A DNA stretch of 34,060 nucleotides from JAWLGW01 sp964569055 (GTDB lineage Bacteria; Planctomycetota; J058), in NCBI GenBank assembly GCA_964569055.1, contig CAZMSZ010000031.1:1-34060 (forward strand), read 5' to 3'. Under the pieces are notes generated by a model, which did not search any database, had not been told where the DNA came from, and saw only the letters and a list, made by a program, of their open reading frames with translations. Below are positions 7,817 through 14,784 of this stretch, in pieces; positions within the stretch are counted from its first letter, which is position 1, and every line of letters starts with the position of its first letter. Both the position numbers and the translations under genes were made by a program.

Positions 7817-8643
7817 GCGAGGCGAGCGTCCATCCCACGGCGGTGATCGGCGAGGGCGTGGTCCTCGGCCCGGGCACCCGGGTCGGGGCCTACGCGGTGA
7901 TCGAGGACGGCGTGGTGCTCGGGGCGGACAACGTGGTGTGGCCCCACGCGTTCGTCGGGCGCGGCACCACCATGGGCGACGGGAACCAGGTCCACATGGG
8001 CGCCGTGGTGGGCCACGCGCCGCAGGACCTCTCGTTCGACCCCGCGACCCCGACGTTCACCCGGATCGGCCACCGCAACGCGTTCCGCGAGCACTGCCAG
8101 GTCCACCGCGCCACCAAGCCCGGCCAGGCCACCGAGATCGGCGACGACAACCTGTTCATGGCGCTCAGCCACGTGGCGCACGACTGCCGGATCGGCGACC
8201 GCGTGGTCCTGGTCAACCAGGCCAGCCTGCCGGGCCACTGCGAGGTGGGCGACCGCGTGATCATGTCGGGCTTCACCGGGATCCATCAGTTCTGCCGGAT
8301 CGGGCGGCTGGCGATGGTCTCGGCGCTCTCGGTCTCGAACAAGGACCTGCCGCCGTTCTTCACCTACGGCGGCCGCCCGGCCCGCGCGCAGGCGCTCAAC
8401 GTGGTCGGGCTGCGACGGGCGGGGGTCGCCCCTGACGTGCGCCGCGAGCTGAAGCACGCCTACCGGCTGCTCTACCGCTCGGGCCTCACGGTGCCCGAGG
8501 CGCTCCCCCGGCTCGAGGCCGAGTGCACCAGCCCCGAGGCGCGTGAGCTGATCGCGTTCGTGCGCGCGAGCAAGCGCGGGATCGCGGGCGGCCGCCCCCC
8601 GCGCGGGGAAGGCCACGACGACGAAGACGCGGGCGAGGAGTAA
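7813..8643 (+). CDS. lpxA: Acyl-ACP--UDP-N-acetylglucosamine O-acyltransferase (LpxA)
   Basis: First enzyme of lipid A synthesis: it transfers a hydroxyacyl chain from ACP to UDP-GlcNAc in the cytoplasm as a trimer. The N-terminal two-thirds is a left-handed beta helix of hexapeptide repeats (HPTAVIGEGVVLGPGTRVGA and onward). The active-site block is FMALSHVAHDCRIGD, with His120 and His123, the latter matching the catalytic histidine of the family. FTGIHQFCRIG and the C-terminal helical domain (LNVVGLRRAGVAPDVRREL) are typical. At 276 aa it is slightly longer than the usual ~262 because of a charged tail (GEGHDDEDAGEE). GTG 7813 overlaps the hpnD-like stop, so the two are translationally coupled. 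It implies a lipid A type outer membrane. Confidence 0.94.
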   Translation: MSEASVHPTAVIGEGVVLGPGTRVGAYAVIEDGVVLGADNVVWPHAFVGRGTTMGDGNQVHMGAVVGHAPQDLSFDPATPTFTRIGHRNAFREHCQVHRATKPGQATEIGDDNLFMALSHVAHDCRIGDRVVLVNQASLPGHCEVGDRVIMSGFTGIHQFCRIGRLAMVSALSVSNKDLPPFFTYGGRPARAQALNVVGLRRAGVAPDVRRELKHAYRLLYRSGLTVPEALPRLEAECTSPEARELIAFVRASKRGIAGGRPPRGEGHDDEDAGEE

Positions 8644-8693
8644 CCGCCCGGGCCCTCGGCCCGCGCCGGTCCCGCCCCCGTCCCAGCGCGGTC

Positions 8694-8789
8694 TCAGCCC
8701 GGGAACGCCACGGGCAGCAGCGCCAGGCCGCCGATCACCGCGGCGTGGCGCAACAGCCCGAGGAACAAGGCGAGCTGGAACGGCGTCAC
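8694..8789 (-). CDS. Putative 31-aa single-span membrane microprotein
   Basis: A short ORF from GTG 8789 to TGA 8694-8696 in the gap between lpxA and the regulator gene. The peptide is almost wholly hydrophobic (FQLALFLGLLRHAAVIGGL in the middle), consistent with one membrane span. A good Shine-Dalgarno sequence, GGGAGG, sits 5 nt before the GTG, which favours real translation. No family is recognised. It could be a small membrane regulator or a chance ORF. Confidence 0.42.
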   Translation of the reverse strand: MTPFQLALFLGLLRHAAVIGGLALLPVAFPG

Positions 8790-8930
8790 GCAGACCTCCC
8801 GCCCCCGAGGGAGCACACCTCGTTCCTCTGCGCGGGGGCCGCCGCGTGGGGAGCGGACGCCGCCCGCGGGGCGCCGGGGCGGGCTGCCCGGGCGGAAGAT
8901 CGGGGGTCGGTGCTAGGCTGGGGGCGTGAG

Positions 8931-9932
8931 ATGCCGCCCGTGAGCCAGCAGCAGTTCGGGCTGGAGATCAGGTTGTTGCGCGAGCAGCGCAACCTCAGCG
9001 CCAAGGACCTGGCCGAGCGGATCGGCCTCAGCCCGTCGCAGATGTCCCGCCTCGAGAGCGGCCAGCGCCGGGTCGACGCGCTGTTGCTCTCCAAGATCGC
9101 GCGGGCGCTCGACGTCCACCCCAGCCACTTCTTCGCCGGGTTCGAGGGGCGAGCCGAGCCAGAGCCCGCGCCCGAGGCCTCGCGCCCCGCCGAAGCGGAG
9201 CTGGGCGGCGTCGCGAGCCTCAGCGCGGTCCCCTCGCAGGTGGGGCGCCTGATCCGGGCCGAGCGGCGCCGGCGCCACCTCACCGCCGAGGAGCTGGGCC
9301 AGCGGGTCGGCAAAGGGAAGGCGTTCATTCAGGACCTCGAGGAGGCCCGCACCGACCTCGTCTCGGGCGAGACGCTGCTCAAGATCGCGCGCGCGCTCAA
9401 GCTCGCCCCCGAGGCGCTGATCGAGGCGCAGCGCGCCGACCTGCGCGAGCTCCGCCGCAGCCTGCGCCGGCTCGAGCGTGCGCACACCGAGCGCACCCTG
9501 GGCGACCTGCAGCTCGAAGGCCACGGCGCGGTCAAGCGCGGGCTGCCGCTGGTCGAGGCCGAGGACGGCGGGCTGCCGCTGGCCTTCGACCAGGGCGCGC
9601 CCGAGGGGCGGGTGATCGACTACCTCTACTTCCCGGGGCTGCGCGCCGCCAGCGCCTTCGCCGTGCGCTGGGCGGGCGAGTCGATGCAGCGGGCGCAGGA
9701 GCCCTCGTTCCGCGAGGGGGACATCCTGGTGTTCGATCCGTCCCGCGAGGCGCGCCACCAGGACTTCGTGCTGGCGCTGCTCCCCGGCCAGAGCCTGTTC
9801 CGCCAGCTCTACCTCGACCCCAAGGGACGCGTGCGGCTGCAGCCGCTCAACTACGACCATGCCCCCGTCGTGGCGCCGCGCGACGAGGTGCAGGAGCTGT
9901 TCCCGCTCGTGGCGCGGTTACAGACGATCTAG
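8931..9932 (+). CDS. Double-HTH XRE regulator with S24/LexA-like C-terminal domain
   Basis: A 333-residue transcription factor. HTH 1 is at residues ~8-65 (LLREQRNLSAKDLAERIGLS, QMSRLESGQR) and HTH 2 at ~103-160 (LIRAERRRRHLTAEELGQRV). A charged helix (~168-188) could mediate dimerisation. Residues ~228-330 form an S24-type domain as in LexA and CI: AGESMQRA with candidate nucleophile Ser251, and REGDILVFDPS. Where active family members have the catalytic Lys (VKRLY), this protein reads LFRQLYLD with Arg291, so self-cleavage is doubtful and the domain may only sense or dimerise. ATG 8931 is used; GTG 8940 is an alternative. Targets are unknown. The nuclease and ATPase genes that follow on the same strand are candidates. 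Confidence 0.83.
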   Translation: MPPVSQQQFGLEIRLLREQRNLSAKDLAERIGLSPSQMSRLESGQRRVDALLLSKIARALDVHPSHFFAGFEGRAEPEPAPEASRPAEAELGGVASLSAVPSQVGRLIRAERRRRHLTAEELGQRVGKGKAFIQDLEEARTDLVSGETLLKIARALKLAPEALIEAQRADLRELRRSLRRLERAHTERTLGDLQLEGHGAVKRGLPLVEAEDGGLPLAFDQGAPEGRVIDYLYFPGLRAASAFAVRWAGESMQRAQEPSFREGDILVFDPSREARHQDFVLALLPGQSLFRQLYLDPKGRVRLQPLNYDHAPVVAPRDEVQELFPLVARLQTI

Positions 9933-9952
9933 GGCGGAGGGGGAGGCGACGC

Positions 9953-10531
9953 GTGCACGAGCCGACGCTGGTCCTGAACCGCAACTGGTCGCCCATCAGC
10001 ACGACCCACGCCCGCCAGGCCCTGGTGCTCCTGTGCCGCGACGCGGCCCACGCGGTGTGCCCCGACACCTACGAGCTGTTCGAGCTCGGCCGCTGGGTGG
10101 AGCGCACGATCGACCGCCTCCCCGCCCTCGACCGCAAGCGCCTGGTCCGCACGCCGAGCTCGTGGATCGAGAAGCCCGAGGTGATCCTCCTGCGCGAGTA
10201 CGCGGGCATTCCCCGGCGCGAGGTGGCGTTCAGCCGGAGGAACCTGTATCGCCGCGACGACTTCCGCTGCCAGTACTGCAAGCGCCCCGGCGCCCCGCAC
10301 GAGCTGTCGATCGACCACGTCGTCCCGCGCTCCCGCGGCGGCAAGACGACCTGGGAGAACTGCGTGCTCGCCTGCGTGCGCTGCAACTCGCGCAAGGCGA
10401 ACCGCACCCCGCGCGAGAGCGGCCTGTCGCTCGACCGCCCGCCGCGCCGCCCGACCTGGTCGCCGCTGTTGGCCGCGCTCCCGCGCGCGCAGCCCGAGAG
10501 CTGGAAGAAGTTCCTCAAGCACCCGGCGTGA
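9953..10531 (+). CDS. HNH endonuclease
   Basis: A 192-residue HNH-family protein. The zinc knuckle and active site are complete: FRCQYCK (Cys106/Cys109), LSIDHVVPRSRGG (His122), then ENCVLACVRCNSRKAN (Cys141/Cys144 and the Asn of the motif). The N-terminal half (LVLNRNWSPISTTHARQALV, LRTPSSWIEKPEV-like blocks) belongs to a widespread stand-alone HNH group found in many phyla, whose cellular role is not established. GTG 9953 has GGGAGG 6 nt upstream. It lies 20 bp after the XRE regulator and 31 bp before the ATPase. Its base composition matches the GC-rich surroundings rather than the ATPase pair, so it may be native chromosome rather than part of the module behind it. Confidence 0.88.
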   Translation: MHEPTLVLNRNWSPISTTHARQALVLLCRDAAHAVCPDTYELFELGRWVERTIDRLPALDRKRLVRTPSSWIEKPEVILLREYAGIPRREVAFSRRNLYRRDDFRCQYCKRPGAPHELSIDHVVPRSRGGKTTWENCVLACVRCNSRKANRTPRESGLSLDRPPRRPTWSPLLAALPRAQPESWKKFLKHPA

Positions 10532-10562
10532 GCCGAGGCGGGCTCCGCGTTAGGATGGCTGC

Positions 10563-11690
10563 GTGATCGAGCGCGCCGAGTTCACGAACTTCAAAGCGCT
10601 CCGCGACGTGCGCCTGGACGGGCTCGGCAAGCTGACCGTCCTGGTCGGGCCCAACGGGAGCGGCAAGACGAGCGTGCTGCAAGCGCTGCGGCTCGTGGCG
10701 CGGCTGGGAACCGTCCAGCTCGGAGACCTCGTCAGGGACGACGAATGCCGCGATCTCCTCCGCCGGGGTTCGAGCTCGTTGGCAGTAGAGATCGGCGGGC
10801 AGTGGAGCGGTGTCTCAGGATCGCTCCGAACCGAGATCGTGCGCGAGGAGTCGCGTCCGGTACCGCCGCCGCACTCGGTCTATGAGCGCTTCAAGCGACG
10901 GCTCACCGTTTCGCTGGGGGGAAGCTCCGAGACGACCGAAGACTCCAACTTCCTGCTCTGGGATCAGCGGCGCGAGGTCGGCGAATCCATCGCGCGCGCT
11001 ACTCTGTTGCGGCTTGATCCCGCAGTCCTCGCTCGGGTTTCTTACCTCGACGAAGTCGAGCCGAGCTTGCGCGAGAACGGCTCCGGCCTCGCTACGGTCG
11101 TCGGCTTCCTCGCGCAGAATCAGCCCGGTCGGCATCGCGAGCTCGTGGAAGCGCTCACGACGATCGTTCCCTCGGTCCAGGCCGTGCGTGTCCGCCGTGC
11201 GCGTCGTTCGGTCCCTGCCGAGCTCGGCGAATTCAGCACCGGACCCGCGTGGGGCGACGAGTTGGTATTCGACGTGAGAGGCGCAGACGAGGTCCCGGCC
11301 CACGCGATGAGCGAGGGGGCCTTGCTCGCCCTCGGGCTCCTCACGGTCCTACTCGGCCCAGGCCAGCCACGTCTCGTCCTGCTCGACGATCTCGATCGCT
11401 GCCTCCACCCGCTCGCGCAGAGGGATCTCGTCACGGTGCTGAGGGGCTTGCTCGAGCAGTCTCCCGACCTCCAGGTCATCGCGACGTCGCACTCCCCTTA
11501 CCTCCTTGACCACCTCGCTTACGACGAGGTGTTCGTGACGACCCTCTCCGACGAGGGCGAAACGCTGTGTGCGCGCTTCTCGGACCACCCCGAGTTCGGA
11601 CGTTGGAAGGAGCTCATGACCCCGGGCGAGCTGTGGAGCAGCGTCGGGGAAGAGTGGCTCAAGCAGCGCGCAGGCAGCCTCTCCGGGTGA
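10563..11690 (+). CDS. AAA/ABC-type ATPase (OLD/AriA-like)
   Basis: A 375-residue P-loop ATPase of the OLD/RecF-like AAA_15/AAA_21 type. It begins with the typical beta strand (IERAEFTNFKALRDVRL) and Walker A GPNGSGKTS (residues 29-37). A variable region (~50-240) follows. The signature-like AMSEGALLALGL, Walker B LVLLDDLDRCLHP (271 onward) and switch ATSHSPYLLDHL (His310) are present. Walker B ends in Asp-Asp rather than the usual Asp-Glu. There is no nuclease domain in this chain; a TOPRIM-like protein follows with a 4-bp overlap (GTGA), making a two-gene unit like AriA-AriB of PARIS. GTG 10563 has AGGA 8 nt upstream. The GC content is visibly lower than in neighbours, suggesting horizontal transfer. 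A defence role is inferred. Confidence 0.85.
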   Translation: MIERAEFTNFKALRDVRLDGLGKLTVLVGPNGSGKTSVLQALRLVARLGTVQLGDLVRDDECRDLLRRGSSSLAVEIGGQWSGVSGSLRTEIVREESRPVPPPHSVYERFKRRLTVSLGGSSETTEDSNFLLWDQRREVGESIARATLLRLDPAVLARVSYLDEVEPSLRENGSGLATVVGFLAQNQPGRHRELVEALTTIVPSVQAVRVRRARRSVPAELGEFSTGPAWGDELVFDVRGADEVPAHAMSEGALLALGLLTVLLGPGQPRLVLLDDLDRCLHPLAQRDLVTVLRGLLEQSPDLQVIATSHSPYLLDHLAYDEVFVTTLSDEGETLCARFSDHPEFGRWKELMTPGELWSSVGEEWLKQRAGSLSG

Positions 11691-12427
11691 CGGACGAGGT
11701 TTTGGTGGTCTGCGAAGCTGCTGCGGATCAGCGCACCGGCTGCGCGCTCGCGGATCGGGTCCTCTGTCACGAGATCTCGTGGCTCGAGCCCGAGCTGTTG
11801 GACAGCGTGCGGGCGTGGCGAGGCTACGCTCCCGCGACGGGCTTCGTCGCCTGGAGGGAGATCCCGACGCTGGTACGAGCGCGCGGCCTGAAAGCACATG
11901 GTCACTTCGGCGGATCACCCGGCCTGCCTGACGCCAGAGCTGCGCGCTACGCGCTCCTGCTCGCGCATGGGCTCGAACCTCGCCCGCGAGGTGTCGTCCT
12001 CTTGCGTGATCTGGACGACCAACCAGAGCGTCGACTGGGCCTCGAGCAGGCGCGAGCCGACTACGAGCCCCGCGTATCCGACCCGGTCTCCGTGATCGTC
12101 ATTGGGGTGGCGAACACCAAACGCGAGTGCTGGGTTCTCGCCGCGTTTCAGCCTCACGAGGACGCTGAACGCGACACGCTCGCGGCACTACGCCAGCAAC
12201 TCGGGTTCGACCCAACGGCCGCCCCCGAGCTGCTCACCGCCAAGCAAGAGGACGCGCTGAGGAGTGCGAAACGCGTCCTGCACGCCCTGCTGGGCGACGA
12301 CCCCGAGCGTGAGGCCGCTTGCTTGGAGGCCGACCTCGAGTTGCTCCTGGAACGTGGGGTGCGCTGCGGGCTGGCCGACTACCTCCGCGAACTGCGCGAT
12401 CGCCTCGCTCCGCTCCTCGTTCGCTGA
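11687..12427 (+). CDS. TOPRIM-like putative nuclease/effector paired with the AAA ATPase
   Basis: A 246-residue protein starting at GTG 11687, overlapping the ATPase stop by 4 bp. I do not recognise an exact family. Several landmarks fit a TOPRIM-type fold as in OLD, AriB, DUF4276 or RloB proteins: a first strand ending in Glu (VLVVCE, Glu10), a later strand ending in an Asp pattern (GVVLLRDLDDQ, Asp108/110/111), and an E-x-W block (NTKRECWVLAAF, Glu147) like that seen in DUF4276/RloB proteins. The C-terminal helical part (DDPEREAACLEADLELL, GLADYLRELRDRL) may bind the ATPase. T-ending codons are more common than in the surrounding genes, as in the ATPase. It ends 1 bp before the convergent murD stop. 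The nuclease role is a prediction. Confidence 0.7.
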   Translation: MTDEVLVVCEAAADQRTGCALADRVLCHEISWLEPELLDSVRAWRGYAPATGFVAWREIPTLVRARGLKAHGHFGGSPGLPDARAARYALLLAHGLEPRPRGVVLLRDLDDQPERRLGLEQARADYEPRVSDPVSVIVIGVANTKRECWVLAAFQPHEDAERDTLAALRQQLGFDPTAAPELLTAKQEDALRSAKRVLHALLGDDPEREAACLEADLELLLERGVRCGLADYLRELRDRLAPLLVR

Positions 12428-12428
12428 G

Positions 12429-13904
12429 CTAGCCCACCTCGCAAGCGGCCCGCGCCAGCTCGCGGAAGCGCGCGCCGCGGGCCTTGAAGTTGGGGAACAT
12501 GTCGTAGCTGGCGGCGGCGGGCGAGAGCAGGACGGTGCCGCCTGGGGGGCAGCGGCGGACCGCCTCCGCGAAGGCCTGCTCGAAGCCGCCGGGCACGCGG
12601 GCCACCGCCGCCTGGCCGTGGCCGGCGGCGAGGGCGGCCTCGACCGCGGCGGCGATCCGCTCGCCGACCTCGCCCAGGCACACCACGGCGTGCGCGCTCG
12701 CGGCAGCGCGGCCGAGCTCGGCGTAGTCGGCGCCCTTGTCGGAGCCGCCCAGGAGCAGCACGGTCGGCGCGCCGACGGCGGCCAGGGCGGCGGCCGCGGC
12801 CTCCGGGGTGGTCGCGGTGGAGTCGTCCACGAAGCGGACCCCGTCGGCGCGGCGGGCGACGGTCTGCAGGCGGTGCTCGAGCGGCTCGAACGCGGCCGCG
12901 CCCGCGGCGATCGCGCGGGGGGAGGCCTCGAGGGCGCGCGCGACCGCGGCGGCGGTCAGCGCGTTCTGGAGGTTGTGCGCGCCGAGGAGCCTCAGCGCCT
13001 CGCGCTCGAACAGCGGGAGCGCCGGCCCGCGGGCGCGGCGCTCGACCACGGTGGTGCCCTCGAGCGTGAGGCCGCGCGCCGCCTCGCCGATCGCGGGCCC
13101 GGCGAGCACCCGCTCGGCGCTCCGCCCCGCCCGCGGCCCGACCCGGCGAGCGAGCTCGGCGTCGTCGGCGGGGACGATCACCGCCGCCGGCTGGAGGTCG
13201 AGGAGCGCCAGCTTGGCCTCGTAGTACTCCTCGACCGCCCCGTGCCAGTTGACGTGCTCGGGCGAGAGGCTGGTGAAGGCGACCGCCGCCGGCGCGGGCA
13301 GACGCGACCCGCCCGCGAGCGCGGCCGCCACCGCGTGGCCCATGAAGGAGGAGACCTCGAGCACCAGCCGCTCGGGGGGCGGCCCGCCGCCGGGCGGGAG
13401 CAGGGCGTCGAGCACCGGGCGCTCGTTGTTGCCGGCCACCGCGACCGGCCCCTCGCCCGCGAGCATGGCCCCCGCCAGGCTGGCGGTGGTGGACTTCCCC
13501 TTCGACCCGGTGACCACCGCGAACGGGAGCCCGAGCCAGCCGATCCGCTCCAGGCCGAGCGTGAACGCGCTGGTCCAGGGCACGCCCGCGGCGGCGAGGC
13601 GCGCCAGCCAGGGGCTGCTGGGCGGGACGGCCGGGCTCTTCACGACGAGGTCGGCCGCGAGCAGGTCGTCGCCCGTGTGCGCGCGCCCGAGGCCGAAGCG
13701 GACGCCCGGCAGGCGCTCGAGCGCGGCGACCGAGTCGGCGAGGGCCGCGGCGGGCTTGGTGTCGATCACGAGCACGTCCGCGCCCGCGCGCGCGAGGTGT
13801 CGCGCCGCCGCGACCCCGCCGCCGAACACGCCCAGGCCCCACACGGTGATCCGGCGCCCGGCGAACCGCGCGCGATCGGCGGCGAGCAGGTCCGCGGGCG
13901 TCAC
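12429..13904 (-). CDS. murD: UDP-N-acetylmuramoyl-alanine--glutamate ligase (MurD)
   Basis: Cytoplasmic ATP-dependent Mur ligase that adds glutamate to UDP-MurNAc-Ala in peptidoglycan synthesis. The N-terminal Rossmann part (ITVWGLGVFGGGVAAARHLA) binds the nucleotide. The P-loop is TGSKGKSTT (132-140; many MurDs have TGTNGKST). LEVSSF, FTSLSPEHVNWHG, LGAHNLQNALTAA, RFVDDSTATTPEA and LLLGGSDKGADY complete the family signature. At 491 aa it is somewhat longer than the usual ~450. GTG 13904 overlaps the TGA of the upstream PEGA gene by 4 bp, so translation is coupled. It is isolated from any dcw cluster here. The variant residues leave open MurD2-type specificity (L-Glu), but no partner epimerase MurL is present. 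Confidence 0.9.
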   Translation of the reverse strand: MTPADLLAADRARFAGRRITVWGLGVFGGGVAAARHLARAGADVLVIDTKPAAALADSVAALERLPGVRFGLGRAHTGDDLLAADLVVKSPAVPPSSPWLARLAAAGVPWTSAFTLGLERIGWLGLPFAVVTGSKGKSTTASLAGAMLAGEGPVAVAGNNERPVLDALLPPGGGPPPERLVLEVSSFMGHAVAAALAGGSRLPAPAAVAFTSLSPEHVNWHGAVEEYYEAKLALLDLQPAAVIVPADDAELARRVGPRAGRSAERVLAGPAIGEAARGLTLEGTTVVERRARGPALPLFEREALRLLGAHNLQNALTAAAVARALEASPRAIAAGAAAFEPLEHRLQTVARRADGVRFVDDSTATTPEAAAAALAAVGAPTVLLLGGSDKGADYAELGRAAASAHAVVCLGEVGERIAAAVEAALAAGHGQAAVARVPGGFEQAFAEAVRRCPPGGTVLLSPAAASYDMFPNFKARGARFRELARAACEVG

Positions 13905-14335
13905 GGGCGACGCTCCATGGTCTCGCGGTAGTGCTCCGCCTCGCGCAGCACCTCCTCCGCGTCGGCCGGCTCGGGGCGCGGCTCGAGTCGGATCCGCACC
14001 TCGCGCACGTCCTCGATCGTGCCCGGCCACAGGAGGTCCGAGAACAGGTCGATCGGCGGATACTGATACCAGGGAGGGTCGAGCGCGACCTCGCGGCGGG
14101 CCGGGACGAAGCCCGGCCGGCGGACGGTGACCACCCGGGCGCCGTAGGTCTCGAACGGGACGACCAGCGGCTCGTCGCCCGCGGTCGTGCCCGCGTAGGC
14201 CCCGTCGACGTAGACGGCGGCCGGGCCCGGCGGGTCGGGGCGGACGTGCAGCCACCGCTCCACGCACCCGACGCTCGACAGGGCGCTCAGGAACCCCGCG
14301 ATCCCGAGCCAGGCACTCGACCGAGGGACGCGCAC
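13901..14335 (-). CDS. PEGA-domain envelope protein, probable lipoprotein
   Basis: A 144-residue exported protein starting at GTG 14335, where GGGAGG lies 5 nt upstream; longer forms would run into the tRNA-Ser gene. A short hydrophobic segment (AWLGIAGFLSALSSVGC) ends in Cys and resembles a weak lipobox. Next comes a PEGA-type beta domain (AAVYVDGAYAGTTAGDEPLV ... ARVVTVRRPGFVPARREVAL) with the family's G-x-x-G-x-TP-like turn degraded. Then comes a conserved Trp/Tyr/Pro-rich block (DPPWYQYPPIDLFSDLLWPG), and a charged helical tail. PEGA proteins are surface-layer or envelope proteins without known activity. It shares 4 bp with murD, so a cell-wall context is likely. Confidence 0.75.
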   Translation of the reverse strand: MRVPRSSAWLGIAGFLSALSSVGCVERWLHVRPDPPGPAAVYVDGAYAGTTAGDEPLVVPFETYGARVVTVRRPGFVPARREVALDPPWYQYPPIDLFSDLLWPGTIEDVREVRIRLEPRPEPADAEEVLREAEHYRETMERRP

Positions 14336-14399
14336 CGGGTCCTCCCTCGCGATCCCCGCCGCGAGCGCCCCGACTCTAAGCGGCGGGCCTGACGGGCGG

Positions 14400-14450
14400 A
14401 ACCAAAACGACGCGCCGCGCGACCTTCGGGGCGAAGGAGCGCGCGGCGCG
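14400..14450 (-). terminator. Intrinsic terminator after tRNA-Ser(GCU)
   Basis: Directly 3' of the tRNA on the minus strand, two 11-bp arms (CGCGCCGCGCG at 14411-14421 and its complement at 14440-14450) enclose an inner CCTTCG/CGAAGG stem. The structure is followed by the T-rich run TCGTTTTGGTT. This is one of the clearest intrinsic terminators in the window. Confidence 0.85.
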
Positions 14451-14451
14451 A

Positions 14452-14541
14452 CGGAGAGAGGGGGATTCGAACCCCCGGAGCAGGTAATACCCACTCAATG
14501 GCTTAGCAAGCCATCGCAATCGACCACTCTGCCATCTCTCC
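14452..14541 (-). tRNA. tRNA-Ser (anticodon GCU)
   Basis: A 90-nt class II tRNA. The acceptor stem pairs GGAGAGA with TCTCTCC and is followed by discriminator G, as expected for serine tRNAs. The anticodon loop TTGCTAA gives GCU, reading AGC/AGU codons. A long variable arm (around GAGTGGGTATTACCTGCTC) and a T arm with GGTTCGAATCC are visible. CCA is not encoded. It lies downstream of tRNA-Ser(UGA) on the same strand, with its own promoter-like sequence. Confidence 0.95.
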
Positions 14542-14555
14542 CGGGTGGTGGGCGC

Positions 14556-14583
14556 ATTCTAGCCCCCTCGCCCCCACGCGCAA
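14556..14583 (-). promoter_or_regulatory. Putative promoter of tRNA-Ser(GCU)
   Basis: On the minus strand, TTGCGC (14578-14583), a 16-nt spacer and TAGAAT (14556-14561) lie just upstream of the tRNA 5' end at 14541. The -10 element is a close match to the sigma-70 consensus; the -35 element is weak. Confidence 0.5.
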
Positions 14584-14627
14584 GTCGGGCAGGCGGAAGG
14601 CGCAGGCGGCGGGCGCGCCGCGCGAGA

Positions 14628-14712
14628 CGGAGGGTGAGGGATTCGAACCCCCGAGCCCTTGCGGGCCTCCTGATTTCAAATCAGGTGCATTCGACCGCTC
14701 TGCCAACCCTCC
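14628..14712 (-). tRNA. tRNA-Ser (anticodon UGA)
   Basis: An 85-nt class II tRNA. GGAGGGT at the 5' end pairs with ACCCTCC at the 3' end, with discriminator G. The anticodon stem CCTGA/TCAGG encloses TTTGAAA-type loop bases and gives UGA, reading UCA and wobble codons. The variable arm pairs GGCCCGCAAGGGCT-type sequence, and the T arm contains GGTTCGAATCC. CCA is not encoded. About 86 bp separate it from the second serine tRNA. Confidence 0.95.
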
Positions 14713-14737
14713 TGGCTCCCCCGCATGGGGCAGTCGT

Positions 14738-14768
14738 ATCGTAAGTAATATTCCACACGCTATGTAAA
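14738..14768 (-). promoter_or_regulatory. Putative promoter of tRNA-Ser(UGA)
   Basis: An AT-rich stretch stands out between the tRNA and the BFN gene. Read on the minus strand it offers TTTACA (14763-14768), a 19-nt spacer and TACGAT (14738-14743), about 25 nt before the tRNA 5' end. The spacer is slightly long, so this is a reasonable but not certain call. Confidence 0.5.
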
Positions 14769-14784
14769 TAGCGGGGAGAACCGC

